64,000 bases of DNA, from assembly GCA_963575745.1 (NCBI GenBank), contig CAUYUJ010015274.1:52501-116500 (forward strand), given 5' to 3'. This stretch comes from Prorocentrum cordatum (Eukaryota; Sar; Dinophyceae; Prorocentrales; Prorocentraceae). Each line of letters opens with the position of its first letter. The first letter of the stretch is position 1. Shown here piece by piece: positions 1 to 11,422 of the stretch. A model generated the notes under the pieces. It worked only from the letters and a program-made list of their open reading frames with translations, made no database searches and had not been told where the DNA came from. Both the position numbers and the translations under genes were made by a program.

Positions 1-6
1 TACGAG

Positions 7-678
7 ATGGAGGAGGAGTTTGGTATCAGGAGTGACCTTGAGGAGGAGAGGGAGCCTAAGAGAAGAAGGATGGAGGAGGAGGAGACCCTAAGACTCAGCA
101 GACGGATTGCACTGTCGTATATGCGTGAGACAGTCTGGGACTACACGACCACTGGACTACCTGTGGAGATCTGCGGGGATAGCCTGTTGATTGTGTCGTG
201 GATCAACGGTGTGTGGGCATGTGAACAGGTGGACTATCGCAAACGTGTCGCCAACATGCAGGATCTACTGTATAACGTGTGTGCAGGAGGGAGGGGGACC
301 ACCAACGAAGGGGCGAGACATTGTGAAGCATATCTTTAGGGAAAACAATGAGAGAGCTGACTGACTGACACATGAGGCCCGTGAGGGCCTAACCTATATC
401 AAAGAGTCATATGGTTCTATATTTCTAATACCATGAATGTCGTTGCCATTCGGGGTGCCTGGGATGGTGGCGTCTCGGCCTTAGGTGTTGGGTGCGGCTG
501 CTGGCTTGATATCAGGTTTCGGACAAATGCTAACGACTGTGTTTGGACGGAGGTGTACAGAGAAGCCTGGTGTTTGAGCGATGTATGCACAGTTACTCAA
601 GCTGAACTGAGTGCCGCGGAACGGCTGCTAGCAGCCACAGTTCGTCTTGCGCGAGTTTGCCGTCTCTTTTCATGTTGA
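7..678 (+). pseudogene. LINE fragment: tandem RNase H-like domains
   Basis: Three reading-frame pieces in series. The first (7-339) has an acidic/basic start and then VEICGDSLLIVSWINGVW, the strand-loop around the second acidic residue of RNase HI-like folds (GDS...W.nG.W). After a frameshift near 300 the frame at 317 reads DIVKHIFRENNERAD, a TGA, then LTHEAREG: the usual H.fRe.N..AD C-terminal helix. The third (433-678) begins a second RNase H-like fold (RGAWDGG...GVGCG) and includes TVTQAELSAAERLL, with the conserved Glu. Tandem RNase H domains of this style occur downstream of the reverse transcriptase in dinoflagellate LINEs (my knowledge of the group). No RT is visible because the window starts here. 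Broken by one TGA and at least one frameshift. Confidence 0.6.
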
Positions 679-815
679 CGCCTGTGCTTGTATATATCCA
701 GGCGCTTCGCGCATTATACTCTACAGGCTGAATTGTAATAGCTGACGCTGCCGTGTGGACACTGCGACTGGGCTCTGTGAGCCCGCTTCAGTCGACTCCA
801 AGCCAAGCCAAGCCC

Positions 816-1069
816 CCCCCCTCCGGAGCGCCGGCAGGGGCGGCGGGGGGCGCGCCGCGGCGGGGGGGGGGCGCTGGGGGTGGGGGTGCTGAGCAGGCGG
901 GGAGGGTTGCGTCAGTGCGCCATGGAAAGTGCGTGGGGGTCCATGGATGTTTGCGTGTGCGTATGTGTGTGTGTGTGTGTGTGCTTCTAGGTGCGCGCGC
1001 GTGTGCGTGTGCGTGTGCGTGTGCGTGTGCGTGTGCGTGAGTGTGAGTGTGTGTGTGTGTGTGTGTGTT

Positions 1070-1113
<44 letters not shown>

Positions 1114-1146
1114 TATGTGTGTATGTGTGTATGTGTTCGTGCGTTC

Positions 1147-1201
<55 letters not shown>

Positions 1202-1480
1202 TTTGTGTTTGCGCGCGTGCGCGGGCGCGCCCGCGAGCGTGGCGCCGTCCGCGCGCCCCCTCCCGTTTCCGCGCTGTCACCGGCACTCCGCGATGGCGGA
1301 GTGGTTGGAGGGAGGGCCGGCTCCGGAATGCGGCGATTTCTCCCGCCCCGGAGCGCCGGCGGGGGCGGCGGGGTCGCGCGGGGGGGCGGGCGCTGGGCTG
1401 GTGGAGAAGGGATGCGTGAGTGCGTGGTCGTTCGTGTGTGGGTGTCTGTGGATGTTTGCATGTGTGTGTGTGTAAGCGAG
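816..1480. repeat. (TG)n microsatellite flanked by a GC-rich duplication
   Basis: GT/GC-rich microsatellite from about 964 to 1212. The flanking GC-rich unit near 816-970 (ccggagcgccggc, then a G-rich run, then ggatgtttgc) recurs at about 1338-1478 in direct orientation, so the simple repeat lies between two copies of one unit. The surrounding interval 679-1674 holds no gene I can support; long open frames here are by-products of the dinucleotide repeat. Confidence 0.75.
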
Positions 1481-1674
1481 GATCGTAGTTTGCGGCGTGT
1501 GCGCGCGCGCGGTCGTGGCGGTCGTGGTCGCGTTTGCGGTGCCCAAAGGGGCAGGTGCGCGAGGCGCCCGGGCGCGCGCGCGCGGGGGCGCGCGTGCGCG
1601 CCCGTGTGCAGAGCTGCCCTGCTATCGGGTTTTGGACGCCACAAGTGTCCACTATGCGCGGGCAAACGCTTGGC

Positions 1675-1956
1675 GACTCTAAAGTGAGCTGGGCGTTGCA
1701 TGTGAGTTGGAGCGAGCGTGCGTCCGCGGCTGCTTGGTTCAAAGCGGCCGGCCTCCCAGATCTGACTACACTTCAGCGCGAGGTGTACTATTTTCCATCG
1801 ATGCCAAAACTGCTTGAGATGGCTCGCCCCCTATTATTGGGAGTCCCAGGAGTAGGGGGCCCAGTCTGGGACTATCGTTGCTGCGGTACAAGAGAGCGGG
1901 AGCTTGGCTTCGCCTACGGCGAAGCTGTTGGTGGGGCCTCCCAACCCCTTTTCAAC
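1675..1956 (+). repeat. 5' LTR
   Basis: Starts GACTCTAAAGTGAGC and matches 20997-21249 over its length, with 13 differences counted by eye in the first ~157 bases (about 92% identity). It carries a hairpin TTCGCC-TAC-GGCGAA at 1909-1923 whose right-LTR counterpart has a different loop but the same stem. About 30 extra bases (1841-1872) absent from the right LTR carry inverted AGTCCCAG/CTGGGACT. Ends are not the canonical TG...CA, so boundaries are good to a few bases only. Confidence 0.75.
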
Positions 1957-1969
1957 TTGGTAGCGGAGC
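1957..1969 (+). other. Primer-binding-like site
   Basis: TTGGTAGCGGAGC directly after the 5' LTR. Copia elements usually prime from initiator tRNA-Met with a site close to TGGTATCAGAGC; this one differs at three positions. It would fit a tRNA ending GCTCCGCTACCA. Position and similarity support the call; the dinoflagellate tRNA sequence is not available to me. Confidence 0.55.
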
Positions 1970-2075
1970 TGGCCTGTGATGGTCAGCTCTGGCTCTACTC
2001 CTCGCCATCCACGGCGCTATCTGGTGGACTACAGACGTGGCGGAACATCACGGTGCAGTGGGTTTGCGCGGAGGA

Positions 2076-3475
2076 ATGTACATAACTACGCAGTATAGCA
2101 AGGGCGCTTGCAGTGACGCCTCTGCCTACGCGGAGGCCTCTTACGTTCGTCCTACATCCCTGCGCTACTACACTCCTAGAGTCCACCCGCCTACTCCAAT
2201 TAGAAACTTCTTCGAAGACATAATGCATGGAAACGTGCGATGCGACATTGTGCGGCCTGAACCTCCCCGCAGGCTTAGGGCTACACATCGAAAGCCCCAA
2301 CCGACTACATCCGACCACGACCTGCGGGGCCACTGGAGGGGCATGATTATCTTTGGGCTCGCATGGGTCGTTATCGGGTGCGCGGTAGGACATACGCGTG
2401 GCGGCGACGACACAATAACGACTGGCCCCCATTGGGACCAGGCCGGTCAAGTACCTTTCCGCAAATTCGCCCGCGAGGTACATGCTTGGATCAACGTGGC
2501 CACAGGCAACATGACGCCCTCCCAAAAAGCTGCAGCCTTGCAGCGAGGTATCGGGAGCCTCGCACGGACCATGGCTATGAGAGTTCCCCCAGCAGTTATC
2601 AGTTTTGGCGTTAACATTGGTGGCCGCCATGCCGACGGCGCCACCTGCATCGTATTCCTCTTATGCACGAAGTTGGAAGGGGAGCGCCAACTCAACTCTG
2701 GTACAGCTCTCATCGACTGTCGAGTCCATGCGGGAGAGCGGAGCGACCAGACGTTGGCACGCTTCGAGATAGCCCGCTATGAAGCTGAAGCGGCAGGCTT
2801 GAACGTTCCCATCTTCCAAAGTTTGACAGTTATTTTATTCGGAGCCTTTGGAGTGGGGGCATCGCGTGCGCAGCAACTCCTGCAGCAACAGGTTGGCTCT
2901 CTATATGAGCGCGCGAGATCCTATGCGCACATTGCTGAGAGAACCCCTGGCAATATTGGTGGAATTTTCAGTCACGGTCACCGAGCCGAGACCTTCCACG
3001 TTGAGGCAAACGCAGGGCAACCTGCTAATAACGTATGGATTGACGATCCACAACCAACTGAGACCACTACACTACTGGCTCAGAATAGTGCATCGGCTTC
3101 GGGGTCGCAAGACTCCTGGGCCAGGTTTCGGGGGCCGCCCGACGCGGTGTCCCCCGCGCCAGTCGCAACTCTAATGGGCTCAGCGGAGCAACCTGCCGAG
3201 TCCGACTTCGACTCCAGCACTGATGCCGACGCGTCTTCGGACGACGAGACCATAGCCCTTGACTGCTTCGATATGCCTACATACCTCACGGAAGAGCAAC
3301 TGGCGCAATGGTTATTCTTAGTGCACCAGAAACATAAGTGCAGATGGAGGCGATTTATGAAGAAGCCAGTTCGCAAGGTACGGCGTATCTTCCGACGGGC
3401 ACTCAAGGGAAAAGGCAAGGGTCGAAGTAGGGGTAAAGGTAAGCGTCAAGCTAGCCAGCTCGGGCGAGTCAAGCA
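2076..3475 (+). pseudogene. gag: Gag (capsid-like) region of the copia element
   Basis: Open frame after a ~107-base leader. The first in-frame ATG is at 2076; the frame is open slightly upstream without an ATG. The segment ARFEIARYEAEAAGLNVP and the following hydrophobic/Gln-rich helix resemble the helical Gag segment common in dinoflagellate copia elements. The C-terminal part is acidic (SSTDADASSDDE) and then strongly basic (KGKGKGRSRGKGKR), as expected for RNA binding before a zinc knuckle. Two hairpin-family copies (3012-3025, 3183-3196) tie this segment to the pol part beyond the inserted repeats. The frame stays open to 3512, but sequence from about 3476 appears to be inserted DNA. Confidence 0.6.
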
Positions 3476-3741
3476 TGGCATGCCCATTCCCACCCGCCCT
3501 CCCACAACATAAGAAACGGTGATGGCACGACTGGGAGTTGCGCGGGCATTTCAGTGCGAGTGGAGCATGCCCCAGGACACCGCATTAACGTCCGCGCGGG
3601 ATGTGCGCCGCGTCCCTTTCCCGCCACGCATTTCGCAATGTCGACGACAAGACTGGCTATGTTGAAAGGAACAACGGACGCGTTCCGCCCTCCCACAACA
3701 TAAGAAACAATGCTGGCGCAACTGGGTGCTGGCGCGTAGTG

Positions 3742-3803
<62 letters not shown>

Positions 3804-3804
3804 C

Positions 3805-3854
<50 letters not shown>

Positions 3855-3880
3855 CGTAGTAGTAATAGTAGTAGTAATAA

Positions 3881-3926
<46 letters not shown>

Positions 3927-4584
3927 TGTAGTAGTAGTAGCAGCCCTGCGTCGCCGAAAGATCGTTCCAAGACGCCCAAGATGGCCTTCAGACGGCCGTG
4001 GCGCCAAGAAACCGCGGGGGAGACTCAGGAGGCCCTCCAAGAGCCTGAACAGGCAAACACCTCCCAGGCATTCGTCGCCCCAGGGCCTCCTGGAACGCCC
4101 CGGCGCCCAATGAATTGGCGAACTAAAAACGTGCGCCGAGCCAAAGCGGGAGCGCAACTTTGAGAAAATTTCGCTCGGCGCCCAAGCGAGAAGGCCATTT
4201 CATTCACTTCCAGCGGGGTTGTGCGCGCGTGCCGCGCCCAATTCTTGCCGTGCGCTTTTGCGGGGCGGACGGCGAGAACAGCTATGTGGGCAGGCGAAAA
4301 TCAGCGTGGCATTGCTCCTGGCAAGTTTGCCCCTCCCGCCTTGGGATTGCCCCGGAAATCCGCGCGCGATGTGCGCCGCGCCCCGTTCCTTCCGCGCATT
4401 TCGCATCGTCCGCGACAAGACAGGCCATGATGAAAGGAGAAACGGCAATCTGTATGGTTTTTTTTTCCAGTCAGGATGGGAGGGCCCGCAGCCCGCATGG
4501 ACGTCCGCGCGCGATGTTCGCCGCGCCCCATTCCTGCCACATATTTCGCACCGTCGGCGACAAGACAGGCCATGCTGAGAGGGA
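3476..4584. repeat. Insert A: repeat block within gag
   Basis: A ~76-bp unit containing gatgtgcgccgcg, then cgcatttcgca and acaagac.ggc, occurs at about 3594-3669, 4361-4436 and 4507-4583. A ~50-bp unit with cctcccacaacataagaaac occurs at about 3494 and 3684. An (AGT)n tract separates them. No protein is supported. On both sides the frame resumes with basic GKGKG-type Gag sequence, so this reads as an insertion or local repeat expansion inside gag. Confidence 0.6.
3739..3943. repeat. (AGT)n microsatellite
   Basis: About 200 bp of GTA/AGT trinucleotide repeat with a few interruptions (cgt, aat, tgt). Long poly-Ser, poly-Val and poly-Leu frames here are trivial consequences. Confidence 0.97.
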
Positions 4585-5190
4585 AAACTTAGATTTTGTA
4601 TTGATCGTAGGCATACACCAGGAAAAGGTAAGGGACGTCGTCGAAACCCGGAGGGTACCAACGGTAAAACTGTGGAGTGCGACATATGCCATAGCACACA
4701 GCACTGTCGCCGCGAATGCCTTCTGGGCGATGGGATAGGCAGAGGTCCGTCGATACATCTGGCTCAAATTCATTCGGGTATACAGTATGTTGATTGGGGG
4801 TCACTTTTAGCCGACCCTGCCGATAGTTCAGTTGCAGTTGTTAACTTCATGGCTGCCAGATTTTTGAGTGCCAGTCTGTCCCTCGAGAATTGCGCCGGCG
4901 AGCTGTTCGAGGAGGTATTCACTGGCCACAATGATATTGATCTGGCAGACTGGCTGGGCGTACCCATCGCGGGGCATCCTGCTGATATTGAATTTGTCGA
5001 GAACTTCCACATGCCCGCCGCAGCTGATGACGGAATGGCGGTGGCACCCGCGGATTCGAAGCCATTATTCCTGCGACAGAGGAGGAAATACAGTTGATGC
5101 TGTATTCCCCAAACAGCTTGCTGAACGGGGTGCTGTTGTGATAGAAGCAAACTCCGGCCGAGGGAAGCCGAAGCAGAGACATCCTCACAT
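4585..5190 (+). pseudogene. Gag 3' part with CCHC zinc knuckle
   Basis: In the frame of position 4621 the protein reads GKGKGRRRNPEG and then CDICHSTQHCRREC (4678-4719), a perfect C-X2-C-X4-H-X4-C knuckle, the nucleic-acid-binding motif of retroelement Gag. The basic run matches the basic tail of the upstream Gag frame, which is why the repeats between are taken as an insertion. The frame continues with an acidic region (LFEEVFTGHNDIDLADWLGV) to a stop at 5097. A shifted frame continues with TVDAVFPKQLAERGAVVIEA to about 5190, where the next repeat array begins. Confidence 0.65.
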
Positions 5191-8100
5191 CAATTTGATG
5201 GTCCGGGCCGTTTCGCTTGAGACACCCTCGCAATTCTCCTTTCTGAATTGGCCGGGAGTGGCCGTTTCGCCTGAGACTTCCTCGAAATCGGGGCGCCGCG
5301 CGAGAGGTTGCCCGGGCCGTTTCGCTTGAGACATCCTCGAAACTCTGAGCCCCGAGGTGCCGTGCGAGAGGTGGTCCGGGCCGTTTCGCTTGAGACATCT
5401 TCGAAATTCTGAGCTCTGAGATGCCATGCGCGAGGTGGTCCGGCCCGTTTCGCTTGAGACATCCTCGAAACTCTGACTTCGGAGATGCCGCGCGAGAGGT
5501 GGTCCGGCCCGTTTCGCTTGAGACATCCTCGAACTTCTGAGCTCTGAGATGCCCTGCGCGAGGTGGTCCGGCCCGTCTCGCCTGAGACATCCTCGCAACT
5601 TTGGGCTCTGAGATGCCGTGCGCAAGGTGGTCCAGCCTGTTTCGCACAAGATATTCTCGCAACTCCTTGAGCTCCCAGATGCCGCGCAAGAGGTGGTCCA
5701 GCCTGGGGGCTTAGAAGACCACATGTTACATGTCCTCCCTGGGGCCCTGGGGGCCCGCCTGAGACATCCTCGTGCCTCTGAGCTCTGAGATGCCCTGCGC
5801 GAGGTGGTCTGGCCCGGCTCGCCTGAGACATCCTCGCAACTCTGAGCTCTGAGATGCCGTGCGCAAGGTGGTCCGGCTTGTTTCGCACAAGACATTCTCG
5901 CAGTTCTGAGCTCCCAGATGCCGCGCAAGAGGTGGTCCAGCTTGGGGGCCCAGAAGACCGCATGTTACATATCTCCCCTGGGGCCCTGGGAGCCCAAGGA
6001 CCGCCCCAGAGAGCTCCGCGAGGCCGCGGGGCGCCCAGGACAGGCCCCAGGGGTTGCCAGGAGATTCCCAGGGGGCTCCCAGGAGGCCCCAGGAGGCCTC
6101 CTATCATAACGTGTCAAGTTAATGCACACCCTGTGTCGCTTCGTTGATTTTTCCTGCTCTTGTGGCTCCCCCTCTCCATTTTGAGGGGCCCATGCGGCCG
6201 CAGGTTAGATGCCCCCCCTGGGGGCCCCAAGGGGCTGCAGGGAACCCCAGGTGGAGTTCAGGAGGCCACAGGAGGGGAGGCACCAGGAGGCCCCCGCAAC
6301 TCGGAGCTCTGAGATGCCGCGCTCGAGGTGGTCCGGCCCGTTTCGCGTGGGACTTCTTCGCAGCACGTTTCGCCTGAGACACCGGCCCGTCTCGCCTGAG
6401 ACATTCTTGCAACTCTGATCTCTGAGATGCTGCTCGCAAGGTTGTCCGGCCCGTCTCGCACAGAACATTCTCGCATCTCTGAGCTCCCAGATTCCGCGCA
6501 AGAGGTGGTCCCGCCCGGGGGCCAGAAGACCACGTGTTACATATCCCCCCTGGGGCCCTGGGAGCCCCAGGAGGCCCCGGAGAGCTCCGAGAAGCCGCAG
6601 GGCGCCCAGGACAGGCCCGATGGGGGGGGCAGTAGATTCACAGGAGGCTCCCAGGGGGCCCCAGGAGGCCCCCCATCAGAACGTGTCAAGTTAATGCACA
6701 TCCGATGTCGATTCGTTGATTTTTCTTGCTCTTGTGGCCCCCGCTCATTTTGGGGGGCCCCGACAGATATCCCCCTGGGAGCCCCGAGAGGCTTCAGGAA
6801 GCCCCAGGCGGGGTCCAGGAGGCCACAGGGGGCCCAGGAGGAAGCCCCAGGAGGTCACCGCGAGGTCCCAGCTGGCCCGGGAGGCCACCGCAATTCGGAG
6901 CTCTGAGACGCCGCGCTCGAGGTGGTCCGGCCCGTTTCGCTTGAGACTTCTTCGCAGCACGTTTCGCCCGATGCATCGTCGCAGCTCTGGGGCCCGAAAT
7001 GCCGCGCGCGCGGTGGTCCGGGCCGTTGCGCTGGAGACGTCCTCGCAACTCTGGGCTCCGAGATGCCCTGCGCGAGGTGGTCCGGCCCGTTTCGCGCACG
7101 ACATTCTCGCAATTCTGAGCTCTCAGATGCTGCGCAAGAGGTGGCACCGCCTGGGCCCCCCCCCTGGGGCCCCGGGGGCCCCGGGAGGCTTCGGAGAGCT
7201 GCAGGAGGCCGCAGGGAGCCCAGGGTGACAGGCCCCACGGGTCCGCAGGAGATTCCCAGGAGGCTCCCAGGAGGCACCCTGTCAGAACGTGTCAAGTTAA
7301 TGCACATCCAGTGTCGATTCGCTGATTTTCCGTGCTCTCTGGCCCCCCCTCTTTTGGGGGCTCCCGACGGCCACGTGTTAGACCCCCCCCCCTGGGGGCT
7401 CCAAAAGGCTTCAGGAAGCCCCAGGTGGGGTCCAGGAGGCCACAGGAGGCCCAGGAGGAAGCCCCAGGAGGTCACCTGGAGGTCCCAGGAGGCCCCATGG
7501 GCCCCCTGCAACTCGGAGCTCTGAGGCGCCGCGCTCGAGGTGGTCCGGCCCGTTTCGCTTGGGACTTCTTCGCAGCGCGTTTCGCCCGATGCATCGTCGC
7601 AGCTCTGGGGTCCGAAATGCCGCGCGCGCGGTGGTCCGGGCCGCTGCGCCGGAGACGTCCTCGCAACTCCTGGGCTCCGAGATGCCCTGCGCGAGGTGGT
7701 CCGGCCCATCTCGCCTGAGACATTCTCGCAACTCTGAGCTCTCAGATGCCGCGCAAGAGGTGGTCCAGGCTGGGGGCCCAGAAGACCGCGTGTTCCATAT
7801 CCCCCCTGGGGCCCTGGGAGCACCGGGAGGCCCCGGAGAGCTTCGGGAGGCCGCAGGGCGCCCAGGACAGGCCCCGGGGGCCGGCAGGAGATTCACACGA
7901 GCCTCCCAGGAGGCTCCAGGAGGCCCCCTATCAGAACGTCTCGACTTAATACACATCCGGTGTCGATTCGTTGATTTGTCCTGCTCTTGCGGCCCCCCTC
8001 TCCATTTTGGGGGGCCCCGACGGCCGCGTGTTAGATTCCCTGGGGGCCCCAAGAGGCTTCAGGAAGCCCCAGGTTGGGCCCAGGAGGCCACAGGAGGCCC

Positions 8101-8345
8101 AGGAGGAAGCCCCAGGAGGTCACCAGGAGGTCCCAGGAGGCCCCAGGAGGCCCCTGCAACTCGGAGCTCTGAGACGCCGCGCTCGAGGTGGTCCAGCCCG
8201 TTTCGCTTGGGACTTCCTCGCAGCGCGTTTCCCCCGAGACATCGTCGCAACTCTGGGGTCCGAAATGCCGCGCGCGAGGTGGTCCAGCGCGTTGCGCTGG
8301 AGACATCCTCGCAACTCTGGGCTCCGAGATGTCGCTCGGGATGAA
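5191..8345. repeat. Insert B: ~64-bp tandem repeat in higher-order units
   Basis: Basic unit about 64 bp with core cgtttcgcttgagacatcct and gagatgccgcgcgagg (gag at 5328, 5392, 5456, 5520 and so on). Superimposed is a ~575-650-bp higher-order unit that includes a Pu/G-rich segment (gaggccccaggaggcc type) and the marker gtgtcaagttaatgcac at about 6110, 6684, 7289 and 7939. Long minus-strand open frames of 200-320 codons exist across it, but units vary in length by non-multiples of three and the frames have no domain; I treat it as non-coding. Confidence 0.9.
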
Positions 8346-9448
8346 GAGGAGGTGGTGGGGTGGGGGGGAGGGGGATGCATATTTTAACATGCCATGCCAG
8401 CCCGCGCTGGGCGGGCACGCAAGTGACCTTGGAAACCGCAGTGGGTCAAAAAAACGTGCTTGGGGATGCTGCACTCCGGCTATAATATTCGGGATGTTGG
8501 AAATCAGACAAACATGAAATTGAGTGAGGGCGATCCTTGGCGGGGAAACCTGCGAGATGTTAGCGACCTGTCTGAGCGCATTCAGTATGATATCGGCCAT
8601 GATGAAGGTATCAATGCACAGTTGTAGCTCCGGACCGCTCCATGAGCCGCCTGGGGCGATCGGCGAGCCGCCAGTCCCGGGGGCGCAAGTGTCGCGCCGA
8701 CGACGACGAATGATGGGAAGATGACGCTCGTCTGGTACGTCATAGTCGGGTCCGCAGTCGCTCGCCCGACCGTGCGCGCGCGCTCCAGTGGCGCCCGCTG
8801 TAGCGGCCTTCAGCGCCTTCATCCTCCTGATGCGGGGAAGCCAAGGCCCCCCCCCCCCCCATGGGAGGGGGCGTCTGCGGGGGCGCCCGCCTCAAGGGGA
8901 ACAACCTCATGCAGAATATCCAGAAGACGAAATGCAGCGCCTTGTTGGCTATTCGGATGCTGGATTTGCTCGCCAGTACATAGACCCAGATGCAATGCAA
9001 CACTCTTTGGACCAGGTTTGGACTGAGCACCGGACTCGTCACTGGTATTCTCTCCGCAAGGTTAATCGACATGGGAAATGCAAGGTCATTCGCCCAACAA
9101 GGACAGGGGCTGTCGAATCACAAGAAGCCCTTATCAATCGCGACCTCAAGAGGGCTACCATCGAGGAACGGAAACTTTACAGAGGCGTTGCTGGCACATG
9201 CCCCGAGGATGCCGACCACAGGCTTGGCTGCCCCATGACGCGCCCATCAAGAAGCCTTACCTTTCGCAAGACACCGTGGCTTTGATCTCATGGTGATGGT
9301 CGGGGTTACTGCACCGATCCGAATACAGCGCCGTGGGAGGAGCAGTTGACGGAAAGCGATTGCGACCAAGCTACATCCGAAGAGATAGTCCAATCTTTGA
9401 AGATATGGAAACACTTTTCACCTCTTCATTATTTAAAGATATGCAATC
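8346..9448 (+). pseudogene. Polyprotein remnants downstream of insert B
   Basis: G-rich transition (8346-8400) and then degenerate coding-like DNA. A short frame at 8466 ends near 8629 and contains a hairpin-family copy (GCGGGGAAACCTGC, 8540-8553). A second frame (8788-9285) reads EDEMQRLVGYSDAGFARQYI and RTRHWYSLRKVNRHGKCKVI without stops, but I do not recognise it. It is placed in the element because of the hairpin copy and its position between Gag and pol. Confidence 0.4.
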
Positions 9449-10375
9449 GTGAGTGGGATGCGGAGAAACCTGCTTCGCCCAATCCAGAAGAAGACGATTG
9501 AAGATATGGCTGAAGCGGTAGACCCCGCGGTAGCAGCTCCTGCAGGGCAGGCCTCGGACTACTCCGACACCCTCTCCACTGGTACGGACATCGCGTACGA
9601 TGCGGACACCCCTATTGATCCTAGGTGCGTTTTTACTGAAGAAACGGATCTTTCTCCAGAAAGATGGGTTGTTTACCTTGCTGGATCTGTAGGCTGGGTG
9701 AAGACCAGCATACACCGGTGCCTTAGCTCTACCAGATATCACCCGACCGTGAAGGAAAAGGCCACTATCGGTAATAGGGCATTCAGGAAACCTGATGGTG
9801 TAGACCTGAACCCTGACAGAGGGCCCGTGCGATGTGGGCCATGGATACCTGCAGGGGCAACGGCTAAGGCACCTGCTCTTCAGCCGAAGGCAGATCTGCC
9901 CGTTGATATTTCTCAATCTTCGGATTAGTCGAGTCAATCTAAGTGAGTCGGACTGGATCAGCTCAGACCACCGCCCAAACAGAAGAAGAGGAACAGCCCA
10001 GATGATCCCAACCCTGGAGATAGCAAGCAACAGCGACCTGCTGGGGAACCTGCTGATCGACGTCGATCCAGAGGACCAGCAGTGGCCGCCGCTGCAGCTG
10101 CATTTCAAGGCACCAGCACTCCTACTCCGAAGGGCCCTGCACCGCGCGGCGGCCCTGCGCCTGGCCGGACGCACAGGACTGGCTGGACACCGACACTGGA
10201 GCGATCATCAAGGGATGCTTCTTCAACACGTCGTGGTATCGATCAGAAACTATGAGAGTAATCGAAGGGATCAGGGGCAGCTCCCAAAGACAAGACGTAC
10301 GAGTACAACAACAGCAATGAGAAGAAACGCCCGAACTTCGACATCAGTACCCGCCAAGGACTCCTCGGGCGCCCA
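9449..10375 (+). pseudogene. Linker region of the polyprotein (frame 2)
   Basis: One frame runs from 9449 with stops at 9926 (TAG), 9947 (TGA), about 10251 (TGA) and 10257 (TAA). It begins AEAVDPAVAAPAGQASDYSD, then becomes Pro/Arg/Ala-rich (KQKKRNSPDDPNPGD) with a hairpin copy at 10040-10053 read as Ala-Gly-Glu-Pro-Ala, then KTYEYNNSNEKKRPNFDIST. Low complexity and basic charge suggest a disordered, possibly nucleic-acid-binding linker. No domain recognised. Confidence 0.45.
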
Positions 10376-11422
10376 GGGGATCGGCAGGCGCTGCCTCGTC
10401 ATCGGCGGACGCTCGTGCACCCGCAGCATCGGCAGCAGCTCCCAGTTATGCGGGGCAACCTGCACTTACTTTGGACATGCCCGTTGACTGCTGACAGTAC
10501 CGGGGCTGTTTACGCACTGCAAGGCGTACGAAGATCCACCCAGCATATCACCCTAATTATGATGACGGGTCTGATCGGTACATTGTGGTGGAATGCGATA
10601 TTCAGGATGCCGCCGTCATTGCCGACAAGGGCGCTCATGCGCGCCAGGTTGTACGTGATATCTTGCGTAGACGCCCAGCACTCACGTATTTGTCAGAAAA
10701 AACCGACTTGATGGGGGCCATTAAACCAGACGGCGTTGTTGGTCCAAATCTGACCAATGAGGAGCAGCGTTGCTGCTCAGAATGGCTTACGACTGCTACT
10801 CGTCACAAACTATTTCATAACAAGCATCCTTCTGACAGGTTTCTGAGAGCATTGCAGTCTTTCGACGTATTCGATGGATGGGTGGAGCTCTCAGAGCTGC
10901 TCAACCAGTGCCCACCTGAGGGATGTGATCATCACGGCCACAAACACCTGGAGACTGTCCGCCGGTATCTCAGAAACCGCCACTGGGCATGCCAAGCATT
11001 GACTGTGCTGAACTTGATTGACATGGTCGACAACACTTGGATGCAGAAAAATAGGCTCCTGAGCAAGAAGTGTAAGTTTGCTACTGGGATGTACGAGACA
11101 TTTCATACGCCGAAGTAATGGACGCAGCAGTCCTGGGATAAAATGTCCTGAATCATTATATACGAGGATCACAGATTTGATTATTCGAGGCACCCCTTGT
11201 TATGTTATTCATGGTACCCAGTGGGAAAACATTCCGAATATACTACGTATTGGGCTGTCATGCCGTGCCGACGACACCATCAAGGGAAAAGGCAGACATT
11301 TTGCTCATGCTTGCCTATATTTACTGGGTGACAACAGAATCCAGTCCAGCCTGCGCGTCGACTCCCAAGTATTGATTATGGTTAGTCTGAAGAATTTGCT
11401 TTGTGATAATATGGCTATTTGA
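10376..11422 (+). pseudogene. Tpt1/KptA-like RNA 2'-phosphotransferase domain
   Basis: Tpt1/KptA enzymes remove a 2'-phosphate from RNA, passing it to NAD+; they use an Arg-His-Arg-Arg set. Here CSEWLTTATRHKL carries the N-terminal Arg-His pair (10801-10806), FDGWVELSELL (10870s) fits the winged-helix segment after it, and HWACQALT (10984-11004) sits where the family has R.cQGHs, so the third Arg and Gly-His look decayed. After a frameshift near 11115 come YVIHGTQWENIPNILRIGL (HGT at 11210-11218) and GKGRHFAHACLYL (11291-11308), matching the NAD-binding lobe. An Ala-rich linker with a hairpin copy (10450-10463) and a TGA precede it in the same frame. Assignment is by motif order, not search. 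The copy is broken; whether the family is active cannot be judged from it. Confidence 0.6.

Noticed and set aside
721-1742. His/Thr- or Val/Cys-rich frames over the TG repeat
   Set aside because: Dinucleotide repeat translation on both strands.
5190-8052. Long minus-strand frames (200-320 codons) over the ~64-bp array
   Set aside because: Low-complexity repeats of Arg/Pro/Gly/Ser text without a domain; unit lengths are not multiples of three and the frames exist on several phases.
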